NCBI GenBank assembly: GCA_013151585.1 | Contig: JAADHY010000160.1 | Span: forward strand, 1-6,106 | Direction of reading: 5' to 3' | Source: Planctomycetota bacterium | Lineage (GTDB): Bacteria > Planctomycetota > Planctomycetia > Planctomycetales > Planctomycetaceae | DNA length: 6,106 nucleotides | In this document: positions 1 through 5,997 of the stretch, in pieces | Position numbering within the stretch: position 1 is the stretch's first letter | Layout of the letters: every line of letters starts with the position of its first letter | Position numbers and translations under genes: made by a program | The notes under the pieces: model-generated | The model's database searches: none | Seen by the model: only the letters and a program-made list of their open reading frames with translations | What the model was told of the DNA's origin: nothing

Positions 1-588
1 CAGGTTTACCGCCGGCTCTCCTCGGGTGAGCTGAAAGACTTCCGCGTGGACTTGATGCACGGACAGATGGACTTCGAACGACGAGCCGAAGTCATGCGGC
101 TGTTCCGGTCCGGCCAAACGCAGGTCCTGGTCTGCACGACTGTGATTGAGGTCGGCGTCGATGTGCCCAACGCCACGCTGATGGTGGTCTTGGAAGCCGA
201 ACGGTTCGGTCTGTCGCAGTTGCACCAGTTGCGAGGCCGCATCGCACGCGGCAAGTTCCAGGGGTACTGTTTTCTGTTTACAGAGTCGGCGAGCGAAGAG
301 GCAGCGCGACGGCTGCATGCGTTGGAGTTTACTTCGGACGGCTTCCGCATTGCCGAAATCGACTTCGAGCTGCGCGGGCCGGGCGACGTCCTCGGCACCC
401 GCCAGCACGGCCAACTCCCGCTGAAGGTGGCGGACTTGGTCCACGACCAGGCCACATTGATCCAGGCTCGCAAGGCCGCCTTCGACCTGGTCGAAAGCGG
501 GCAGTTAGACCAACCTGATTACGCTCCGCTCAAGATTCGAGTTCTCGAACGGTTCGGCGAGCTGATGGAGCTTCCCAAAAGCGGTTGA
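1..588 (+). CDS. recG: ATP-dependent DNA helicase RecG, C-terminal part (5' end outside window)
   Basis: RecG is a superfamily 2 helicase that remodels stalled replication forks and branched recombination intermediates in the cytoplasm. Only the last 195 residues are here; the frame is open from base 1, so the apparent start at 46 (GTG) is internal. Visible are the second RecA-like domain with motif V (fragment residues about 45-56, TTVIEVGVDVPN), then ERFGLSQLHQL leading into motif VI at 78-84 (RGRIARG), where the arginine-finger positions are kept. These are followed by the RecG-specific stretch DGFRIAEIDFELRGPGDVLGTRQ at about 113-135, here quoted as DGFRIAEID then FELRGPGDVLGTRQ, which holds the TRG translocation motif. 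The C-terminal helix region follows and the stop is TGA at 586-588. The C-terminus is of normal length, so the gene is cut only by the window edge. It converges on the next gene with a 50-bp gap. Motif VI reads RGRIARG rather than the more common RGRVGRG, a mild variant. Identification is by motif recognition and is secure; Mfd, which shares motifs V and VI, lacks this C-terminal arrangement. Confidence 0.95.
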   Translation, partial: QVYRRLSSGELKDFRVDLMHGQMDFERRAEVMRLFRSGQTQVLVCTTVIEVGVDVPNATLMVVLEAERFGLSQLHQLRGRIARGKFQGYCFLFTESASEEAARRLHALEFTSDGFRIAEIDFELRGPGDVLGTRQHGQLPLKVADLVHDQATLIQARKAAFDLVESGQLDQPDYAPLKIRVLERFGELMELPKSG

Positions 589-638
589 GAACGCGGTAGT
601 GGCCGGCGAACCAAAGACGCGCGAGCCGAGGGCGTGGC

Positions 639-1943
639 TTAAGTCAACTGCAGCACGATTCGCAAGGCCACCCGGATGGCCATCAGCACTACGGCGAGCA
701 AACCGATCGCGGCCAACGTGTTGACGACCGGACCGTTGCGGTACCGGCCCATGATGTCTTTCTGGTTGGCCAGCCAAAGCATGGCGATGGCCATCAGCGG
801 ATTGCCCAGCACGGTTAGCGCTTGGCCGAAGATGATCAAGTTGATCGGCTTCTCGCCGGTCGCGACACCGTAAAGGGCGACGATCATACCGAGCAACATC
901 ACGGCGATCGTCAAGATGCGCGGCCACCGGTCGTTCATACGGGCGGGCAGCCCGAGTCCGTCGGCGAGGATCGTGCCGCCGATGACCGCATTGATGACAA
1001 AGGGGTTCATGGCGACGGCCACCAGACCGATGCAAAAGACCCAATAAGCGGTGGTCCCCAACAGTGGACGAAGCGACTGGGCCAGTGTGCCGATGTTGTC
1101 TGCAGCTTGGCCGGGGATCACCGTGGCCGTGGTCATCATGATGATCATACTCACGCCCGTCAGGACGCAAACGCCGGCGATCGCATCGCCGATGCTACCG
1201 AAGTAATCCGAGATCGTCCAATTTCGTTCTCGCACCAAGTTACCCTGGAAAAACGCCCCAGCGACGGAAAAGGTCGTGCCGAGTAGGCCAGCGACCAGAA
1301 TCATCGGATCGCGAATCGCACCCCCCGCTCGTTGCGGAAGCCCCAGCTCGATACCCTCCGGAATGCTCGGAACGAAGCCTCCGACCACGCCCAGCCAATT
1401 TGGCTTCGCCATGAAAAGGTTGAACAGGAAACACGCCAAAATGACGCCGACCATCACTTTCATGACACGTTCCAGCACCCGGTAGACGTGACTGGCCGCA
1501 AACAGAAAAACGATCACGAGCAAGTTGAAGCCAACGACAATGGCCGGCACCAGCCACGAGATACCCTTGGCCGACTCCGGCAGGAACGCTCCGGCGGCCA
1601 AAGCGACGGCCATATTGTTCGAGAACTGGAAAGCACTGCAAATCAGGCAGAGCGTCAGGCCGATGACGAACGCAGCCGGCCGGCCCAACCGCTCGGCCAG
1701 AAGCGTACAAGGCGTCGCCCCACCGCACACACCGATCCGGGCTCCCATCGTCAGGTACGTTCCCATCAGCAGGCCGGTCAAGACCAGCAGCCACAGCAGC
1801 TCGTACCCGTATTTGGCTCCCACGTTCGAACTGATCAGCAAGCTGCCCGGGCCAAAAACCACACAAGCCGTGATCAACGCTGGCCCGATGGACTTCCACC
1901 ACGGAGATCGCTTGACTTCCACGCCCGATGTCACTTCGCTCAT
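639..1943 (-). CDS. Divergent Nramp-family (Mn/Fe transporter-like) membrane protein
   Basis: This is a 434-residue integral inner-membrane protein with about 11 hydrophobic segments (roughly 19-38, 45-68, 91-119, 130-150, 159-178, 214-236, 251-273, 297-322, 342-362, 366-391, 407-431), matching the Nramp (LeuT-like) fold. TM1 aligns without gaps to classical Nramps from the GP at residues 20-21 through GYELLW at 46-51. However, the metal-binding DPGN is GPGS here (31-34). In TM6, LLGTTFSVAGAFFQGNLVRER aligns to the family's LGATVMPHNLYLHSALVQTR region in pieces (220-230 and 231-240), with MPH replaced by S226-V227-A228. Classical Nramps are proton-coupled Mn2+/Fe2+ importers. Because the Asp, Asn and Met ligands are missing, the substrate here cannot be assumed, so no mntH symbol is given. 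The start is the only ATG before an in-frame stop at 1989-1991. The upstream sequence is purine-rich (ACGAAAGC) but has no canonical Shine-Dalgarno. The gene stands alone, convergent with recG and divergent from proS. The fold is confident; the function is open. Confidence 0.88.
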   Translation of the reverse strand: MSEVTSGVEVKRSPWWKSIGPALITACVVFGPGSLLISSNVGAKYGYELLWLLVLTGLLMGTYLTMGARIGVCGGATPCTLLAERLGRPAAFVIGLTLCLICSAFQFSNNMAVALAAGAFLPESAKGISWLVPAIVVGFNLLVIVFLFAASHVYRVLERVMKVMVGVILACFLFNLFMAKPNWLGVVGGFVPSIPEGIELGLPQRAGGAIRDPMILVAGLLGTTFSVAGAFFQGNLVRERNWTISDYFGSIGDAIAGVCVLTGVSMIIMMTTATVIPGQAADNIGTLAQSLRPLLGTTAYWVFCIGLVAVAMNPFVINAVIGGTILADGLGLPARMNDRWPRILTIAVMLLGMIVALYGVATGEKPINLIIFGQALTVLGNPLMAIAMLWLANQKDIMGRYRNGPVVNTLAAIGLLAVVLMAIRVALRIVLQLT

Positions 1944-2030
1944 GCTGCCGGCTTTCGTTTGAGTGGACGGAAACCTGACCGGACGGCTTCACTGGTGCCG
2001 CTGACAAAGCCGCTTCCCAATTGGACCCGC

Positions 2031-2059
2031 ATTGTACCGGCAATCCTTCCGAGCGTCAG
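2031..2059 (-). promoter_or_regulatory. Predicted sigma70-type promoter for the Nramp-like gene
   Basis: Read on the minus strand, a -35 box CTGACG (2054-2059, 4 of 6 to TTGACA) is followed by a 17-bp spacer and a -10 box TACAAT (2031-2036, 5 of 6 to TATAAT). Transcription would start near 2024, giving a leader of about 80 nt before the ATG at 1943. The perfect palindrome CCAATTGG (2017-2024) lies at the predicted start site and could be an operator, but eight bases is weak evidence. I saw no recognisable MntR, Fur or Zur box. Confidence 0.5.
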
Positions 2060-2123
2060 GCCACCAGTCGCTTTCCGCGCCGAGCAACACCGTCCGGTTC
2101 GGCTGTCCGGCTCGTTCGCTTCT

Positions 2124-2151
2124 TTGTGCCGGGCGGCTTGTGTGCTATACT
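2124..2151 (+). promoter_or_regulatory. Predicted extended -10 promoter for proS
   Basis: The -10 box TATACT (2146-2151, 5 of 6) is preceded by TGC (2143-2145), so it forms an extended -10 element. A weak -35, TTGTGC (2124-2129, 3 of 6), lies 16 bp upstream. Transcription would start near 2158, leaving a leader of about 114 nt before the GTG start of proS. That leader contains only short stems (for example CGGGC 2195-2199 with GCCCG 2206-2210) and no T-run. I see no T-box features. It points away from the promoter of the neighbouring minus-strand gene, about 65 bp to the left. Confidence 0.45.
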
Positions 2152-2257
2152 CGCCGCGTTTCGGAGCTCAGAGAAAAGGGTTGCCCAACCTCTTCGGGCG
2201 CGGCAGCCCGTCGCGAGGCGGCCAGGTCCGGACACACGACGGCCGAAAACGCGGAAA

Positions 2258-2263
2258 AAGGAG
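2258..2263 (+). promoter_or_regulatory. Ribosome binding site that fixes the proS start
   Basis: A perfect AAGGAG sits 8 nt before the in-frame GTG at 2272. The reading frame stays open upstream to an ATG at 2032, but no comparable site precedes that codon. It also lies upstream of the predicted promoter, so this site decides the start. Confidence 0.85.
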
Positions 2264-2271
2264 TTAGAGCG

Positions 2272-4041
2272 GTGCGTTGGAGCAAAACGTTCATTCCGAC
2301 GATGAAAGAGGTCCCGGCCGACGCCGAGATCCCGAGTCATCAGTTGATGTTGCGAGCAGGGCTTGTGCGACAGGTCATGGCCGGCTCGTACACGTACTTG
2401 CCGCTCGGATGGCGCGCCTTGCGGAAAGCCGAGGCGATCGTGCGCGAGGAGATGGAGCGAGCTGGAGCCATCGAGCTATTCATGCCGGCTCTGCAGCCGA
2501 TCGAGCTCTTCGAACGAACCGGACGCAAAGACGATTTCGGCAACGTGTTGGTGCACTTTACGCTCAAACGCGGCGACAAGACTGTTCACGTCGCCCTCGG
2601 CCCGACGCACGAAGAAGTCGTGACGGACCTGATCGCTCATCACATCAGCAGCTACCGGCAGTTGCCGCTGACGGTCTTCCAGATTCAGACGAAATTCCGC
2701 AATGAGGAACGTCCGCGGTTCGGCGTTTTGCGGACCAGCGAATTCTTGATGAAGGATGCCTACAGCTTCGATCGGAACTTGGAGGACCTGGACCGCTCGT
2801 ACCAGCTCATGTACGACGTCTATTGCCGCATCTTCGCTCGTTGTGGGTTGAAGTATGTCCCCGTTGAGGCCGAAAGCGGTCCGATCGGCGGCGACGCCTC
2901 GCACGAGTTCATGGTCCCAGCGGCCAATGGCGAAGACCGGCTGGTGCGTTGCACCGCTTGTCCTTACGCCGCCAATCTGGAGCGAGCGGCCACCGGCCGG
3001 GCCGCGCCGGAGCTCTTAACGCCGTCGGGCGGGCCGGAGCTGAAGAGGGTCGACACGCCTGGCTCCACGACGATCGAGCAAGTCAGCCAGTTGCTCGGTT
3101 GCCGACCGGAGCAGATGATTAAGACGCTGATCTATCTGATCGACGACGAGCCGGTCGCCGTGCTTATCCGCGGGGACCACGAAGCGAACGAAGCAAAAAT
3201 TCGGCGGGCTCTGGGAGCCAAGACCGTCGAACTGGCTGACCCGGCGACGATTGAGCGGGTGACCGGAGCGCCGGTTGGCTTCGCCGGGCCCGTGGGGCTG
3301 GCGTGTCGCATTGTCGCCGACCATGACATTCCGCGAATCCCCGAAGCGGTTACAGGGGCGAACGAGGCGGACGCGCATTTGACGGGCGTGGTCGTAGGCC
3401 GCGACTTTCAGCTTGACGCGACTTACGACCTTCGGATGGCGACCGCTGGCGATCCCTGTCCGCGATGCGGTGAGCCGATGGAGCTGGTTCACGGAATCGA
3501 AGTCGGCCACGTGTTCAAACTGGGGACGAAGTACAGCGAGGCGCTGGGCGCGTATTTCTCTGACGAGCACGAGCAGCGGCGTCCGATCATCATGGGCTGC
3601 TACGGGATCGGCGTGAACCGGATCATCGCCGCGCTGGCCGAAACGTCTCACGACGAAAACGGTTTGATCTGGCCGTTGTCGGTGGCTCCGTACGAGGTGT
3701 TGCTGATCGGGCTGAACATGAACGACGGGTCGGTGGTCGGGGCGGCCGACCGGCTTTACGAGGAATTGAAACAGCGCGGTGTCGACGTGCTTTATGATGA
3801 CCGCGACGCCCGGCCCGGGGTCAAGTTCAAAGACGCGGACCTGATCGGCTTCCCGCTGCGCGTGGTTGTGGGAGCCAAAGGCTTGCGTGATGGCGCGATC
3901 GAAGTCAAATGGCGGACGGATGCTTCCCCTGAGAAGGTCCCGGTTGAGGAGGCGGTGGACCGCGTCCTGGAAATGCTTCAACAGAGACGGCGGGACGACG
4001 AGCAACAGGCCGCTCGTCAGGCGGCTGACGCGGTTCGCTGA
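2272..4041 (+). CDS. proS: Prolyl-tRNA synthetase, bacterial type with editing domain
   Basis: ProRS is a cytoplasmic class II synthetase that attaches proline to tRNA-Pro for translation. The GTG start gives 589 residues (E. coli has 572) and an N-terminus, VRWSKTFIPTMKEVPADAE, typical of the family. Domain order: catalytic core part 1 with GPTHEE (110-115) and motif 2, FRNEERPRFG (142-151), then EFLMKDAYSFD (157-167). A Cys pair follows at 227 and 230. The inserted editing (INS) domain at about 265-385 carries Lys284 in IKTL, equivalent to the E. coli editing Lys279 that helps clear mischarged alanine. A second Cys pair is at 396/399 (CPRC), then GIEVGH (408-413) and motif 3, GCYGIGVNR (442-450). 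The C-terminal anticodon-binding domain runs from about 465 to 569, ending in a charged, Gln/Ala-rich tail. All key motifs are intact and nothing suggests decay. The gene appears monocistronic, with its own promoter and a 286-bp gap before gltA. Confidence 0.97.
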   Translation: MRWSKTFIPTMKEVPADAEIPSHQLMLRAGLVRQVMAGSYTYLPLGWRALRKAEAIVREEMERAGAIELFMPALQPIELFERTGRKDDFGNVLVHFTLKRGDKTVHVALGPTHEEVVTDLIAHHISSYRQLPLTVFQIQTKFRNEERPRFGVLRTSEFLMKDAYSFDRNLEDLDRSYQLMYDVYCRIFARCGLKYVPVEAESGPIGGDASHEFMVPAANGEDRLVRCTACPYAANLERAATGRAAPELLTPSGGPELKRVDTPGSTTIEQVSQLLGCRPEQMIKTLIYLIDDEPVAVLIRGDHEANEAKIRRALGAKTVELADPATIERVTGAPVGFAGPVGLACRIVADHDIPRIPEAVTGANEADAHLTGVVVGRDFQLDATYDLRMATAGDPCPRCGEPMELVHGIEVGHVFKLGTKYSEALGAYFSDEHEQRRPIIMGCYGIGVNRIIAALAETSHDENGLIWPLSVAPYEVLLIGLNMNDGSVVGAADRLYEELKQRGVDVLYDDRDARPGVKFKDADLIGFPLRVVVGAKGLRDGAIEVKWRTDASPEKVPVEEAVDRVLEMLQQRRRDDEQQAARQAADAVR

Positions 4042-4171
4042 AACCGGGCTGTCCGTCCGAGCGGGGGACGCGTTTGCTCCCGGGTGTCGTCAGCGTGAGC
4101 GTAACCGGCCGATCTGGGAGGACTTTGCGGCCCGACGCCGACGTCGATCGTACAAATTTTCGGCCAGTCGA

Positions 4172-4200
4172 TTGCGAAAACGCAAACCGCCGATCAGAAT
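4172..4200 (+). promoter_or_regulatory. Possible promoter for gltA
   Basis: TTGCGA (4172-4177, 4 of 6 to the -35 consensus) and CAGAAT (4195-4200, 4 of 6 to the -10) are separated by 17 bp. It would give a leader of about 120 nt containing the hairpin at 4253-4280. A competing -10-like TACAAA at 4151-4156 has no well-spaced -35. The rest of the 4042-4327 gap holds nothing I can name. A G/C-rich stem at 4062-4082 after proS (CGGGGG with CTCCCG, one G-U pair) has no T-tract, so no intrinsic proS terminator is evident and read-through into gltA remains possible. Confidence 0.3.
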
Positions 4201-4252
4201 GTGTCCCGCAGCGCAGCGCACGTCATGTCCGGGGACCGACGGGGAATCTCTC

Positions 4253-4280
4253 GGGGCTCTTGAGTCGTGGCAAGAGCCTT
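4253..4280 (+). promoter_or_regulatory. Perfect inverted repeat (RNA hairpin) in the gltA leader
   Basis: GGCTCTTG (4255-4262) and CAAGAGCC (4271-4278) are exact reverse complements around the 8-nt loop AGTCGTGG. Two flanking G-U pairs could lengthen the stem to 10. Only two T residues follow and then ACCG, so it is a poor intrinsic terminator. It sits 37 nt before the gltA ribosome binding site. CCTT at 4277-4280 could instead pair with AAGG of that site (4316-4319), which would allow alternative folds. As DNA it could also be an operator. The structure is seen; the role is inferred. Confidence 0.5.
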
Positions 4281-4314
4281 ACCGCTGAGTGGTCTGCATC
4301 ACGGACTCCAGACG

Positions 4315-4319
4315 AAAGG
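4315..4319 (+). promoter_or_regulatory. Ribosome binding site that fixes the gltA start
   Basis: AAAGG lies 8 nt before the ATG at 4328. The frame is also open from a GTG at 4289, but that would add 13 residues not found at the start of the family and has no good site before it. ATG 4328 is therefore preferred. Confidence 0.75.
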
Positions 4320-4327
4320 TCCAAACC

Positions 4328-5599
4328 ATGAGCAACGCCAAGCTGATTCTGGAAGGGAAGGAGTACGAACTGCCGGTGGTGGTCGGCACGGAGGGCGAAA
4401 TCGCAATCGACATCACCAAGCTGCGGGCCCAAACCGGGGCCATCACGCTCGATTCCGGTTACGGCAACACAGGGTCCTGCAAGTCCGCGATTTGTTTCAT
4501 TAACGGAGAGAAGGGTATCCTTCATTATCGCGGCTATCCCATTGAGGACCTGGCCGAAAACTGCTCTTTCCCGGAAGTCGCTTATCTGGTCATCTACGGC
4601 GACTTGCCCAACAAGGAACAGCTCGAAAAGTTCGAGAGCGACCTGAGGCGGCACAGCTTGATCCGGGAGGACATGAAAAAGTTCTACGAGGGCTATCCCA
4701 CGGCGGCCCATCCCATGGCCGTGCTCTCGGCGATGATCGGCTCCCTTTCCACCTACTACCCGGACGGTGATGGTGAAGACTTGGACCTGAACATCGTGCG
4801 CTTGTTGGCTAAGGCTCCGACCATCGCTGCGTACGCTTACAAGAAGATGATCGGGCAGCCTTTCATGTACCCTCGCAACGACCTGAATTACAGCGAGAAC
4901 TTTCTTTACATGATGTTTGCGGTCCCGACCGAGGAGTATCAGATTTCTCCGGTCTTCGCTGATGCGTTGAATCTTCTGTTGATTCTGCACGCTGACCATG
5001 AACAGAATTGCAGCACCTCGACCGTCCGCATGGTGGGAAGCAGCCAGGCGAATCTGTTTTCCGCGATCTCGGCCGGCGTCGGGGCGTTGTGGGGACCGCT
5101 GCACGGCGGAGCAAACCAGCGGGTGCTGGAAATGCTCGAGATGATCCGCGCCGACGGCGGGAACTACAAGAAGTATGTCGACATGGCCAAAGACAAGAAC
5201 TCCGGTTTCCGCCTGATGGGATTCGGCCACCGGGTCTACAAGAACTATGACCCGCGGGCTCGGATTCTGAAGAACATGGCCGAAAAGGTCCTGGCCGAAG
5301 TGGGCAAAGAGGACCCGCTGCTGGAGATCGCTAAGAAACTGGAAGAGGTCGCGCTCAGCGACGAGTACTTCGTCGAGCGGAAGCTCTATCCGAATGTTGA
5401 CTTTTACAGCGGCATCATGTACCGGGCGATGGGGATCCCCGTCAACATGTTCACGGTCATGTTCGCGCTGGGCCGGATCGCCGGCTGGATCGCTCACTTC
5501 AAAGAGCTGCGAGAAGACCCGACCGCCCGGATCTACCGGCCGCGGCAGATTTACGTTGGCGAGACCAACCGCAAGTACGTCCCGCTGGATCAGCGGTAG
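4328..5599 (+). CDS. gltA: Citrate synthase, type II (E. coli GltA-like)
   Basis: Citrate synthase condenses acetyl-CoA with oxaloacetate to citrate, the entry step of the TCA cycle, in the cytoplasm. The 423-residue length fits the hexameric bacterial type (E. coli 427). The N-terminal domain (about 1-60, with LDSGYGNTGSCKS at 41-53) is present, as in E. coli-type enzymes and unlike the shorter dimeric type I form. Catalytic residues are all in place: His259 in LHGGAN, His301 in GFGHRVYKNYDPRA (298-311) and Asp358 in NVDFYSG. The substrate-binding residues are His224 in HADHEQN (221-227), Arg310, Arg383 and Arg404. Hand alignment to E. coli shows most NADH-inhibitor contacts kept (Arg108, His109, Tyr144, Arg158, Lys162), but the equivalent of the reactive Cys206 is Thr201. 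2-Methylcitrate synthase is less likely because that enzyme is usually shorter, type I-like. The gene is followed by a strong terminator and probably ends a one-gene unit. Confidence 0.97.
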   Translation: MSNAKLILEGKEYELPVVVGTEGEIAIDITKLRAQTGAITLDSGYGNTGSCKSAICFINGEKGILHYRGYPIEDLAENCSFPEVAYLVIYGDLPNKEQLEKFESDLRRHSLIREDMKKFYEGYPTAAHPMAVLSAMIGSLSTYYPDGDGEDLDLNIVRLLAKAPTIAAYAYKKMIGQPFMYPRNDLNYSENFLYMMFAVPTEEYQISPVFADALNLLLILHADHEQNCSTSTVRMVGSSQANLFSAISAGVGALWGPLHGGANQRVLEMLEMIRADGGNYKKYVDMAKDKNSGFRLMGFGHRVYKNYDPRARILKNMAEKVLAEVGKEDPLLEIAKKLEEVALSDEYFVERKLYPNVDFYSGIMYRAMGIPVNMFTVMFALGRIAGWIAHFKELREDPTARIYRPRQIYVGETNRKYVPLDQR

Positions 5600-5637
5600 C
5601 GGCGTCGTGCTGGACCGCTTTCGTCCCGTGATCTCGG

Positions 5638-5676
5638 AAGCCCGGCCTCTCCAAGAGGCCGGGCTTCTTGCTTTTT
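5638..5676 (+). terminator. Rho-independent terminator of gltA
   Basis: The arms AAGCCCGGCCTCT (5638-5650) and AGAGGCCGGGCTT (5654-5666) are perfectly complementary, giving a 13-bp GC-rich stem with a 3-nt CCA loop. A T-rich tail follows, ending in TTTTT at 5672-5676. It begins 38 nt after the gltA stop. The tail is interrupted (CTTGC before the T-run) but the structure is textbook. The stem would also form in minus-strand RNA, but there the trailing bases are not T-rich. Confidence 0.93.
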
Positions 5677-5898
5677 CAGCCGCCGTGTTGGCTGCAATTC
5701 GTTGCCGGTGAATCTCGACGCATTTTCGGAAAAGACGCTCCAACCGGTAAAGCCGTCCATCGCAGCATATTCGAGCGAGGGGAGACGAAAATTCTTCAAC
5801 CATCGGCCGTGTGCCCGCGAGAGCCGTTCTGGCCGAACTATGGTTTATCCGACAACCTTTCAGAAAACGGAGATGAGCTGTCCTGGCTGCCGTCGCAG

Positions 5899-5920
5899 CA
5901 CGAGAGAGCCGCTTCTCGTG
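5899..5920 (+). repeat. Short inverted repeat upstream of the last gene
   Basis: CACGAGA (5899-5905) and TCTCGTG (5914-5920) are exact reverse complements around an 8-nt spacer. With one bulged G the flanks CAGC and GCTG can also pair, making a hairpin of about 10 bp. No T-tract follows. It lies about 78 bp before the ATG at 5998 and could be a leader hairpin or an operator. Confidence 0.4.
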
Positions 5921-5983
5921 GCTGGGCGCGGTTCCCCACCCTCGGGACGGTGCTCCGGCGTCGAACCCTGCGGCAAAACACCG

Positions 5984-5990
5984 AAAGGGA
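5984..5990 (+). promoter_or_regulatory. Ribosome binding site supporting a start at 5998
   Basis: AAAGGGA ends 7 nt before the ATG at 5998. It is the main reason for calling the short open frame behind it a gene; a second in-frame ATG at 6022 has no such site. Confidence 0.55.
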
Positions 5991-5997
5991 CGTTCGC

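Larger units (their letters stand above)
5677..5997 (+). other. Intergenic region without a convincing gene
   Basis: About 320 bp between the gltA terminator and the next start codon. The open frames here are short, poorly started and resemble no family I know. I found no well-spaced -35/-10 pair, although the promoter of the downstream gene should lie here. The one clear structure is the inverted repeat at 5899-5920. No tRNA-like fold was seen. Confidence 0.6.

Noticed and set aside
589..641. A possible bidirectional terminator or relic repeat between recG and the Nramp-like gene (AGCC..GGCT around GAGGGCGT)
   Set aside because: The stem is only 4-5 bp with an 8-nt loop and no T-run on either strand. 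It vaguely recalls GC-rich intergenic repeats of planctomycetes, but I cannot support that from one copy.
1332..2267. A 311-codon plus-strand frame opposite the Nramp-like gene
   Set aside because: The translation is highly polar and low in hydrophobic residues, as expected when a membrane-protein gene is read from the other strand. It also runs across both predicted promoters.
2032..2271. An 80-codon in-frame extension of proS upstream to an ATG
   Set aside because: The extension contains the predicted promoter and does not resemble any ProRS N-terminus. The GTG at 2272 has a perfect Shine-Dalgarno and gives the normal family start.
3016..4005. A 329-codon minus-strand frame opposite proS
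   Set aside because: It is antisense to intact ProRS motifs, its composition is typical of a shadow frame, and no ribosome binding site or family was recognised.
4059..4082. A G/C-rich stem just after proS as an intrinsic terminator
   Set aside because: A 6-bp stem with one G-U pair, a 9-nt loop and no T-tract is not convincing.
4223..5803. A 526-codon open frame on the minus strand, longer than gltA itself
   Set aside because: It lies antisense to a citrate synthase with all catalytic residues. Its translation is rich in Arg, His, Val and Asp without any recognisable domain, and its start falls past the gltA terminator. It is a by-product of GC-biased third codon positions.
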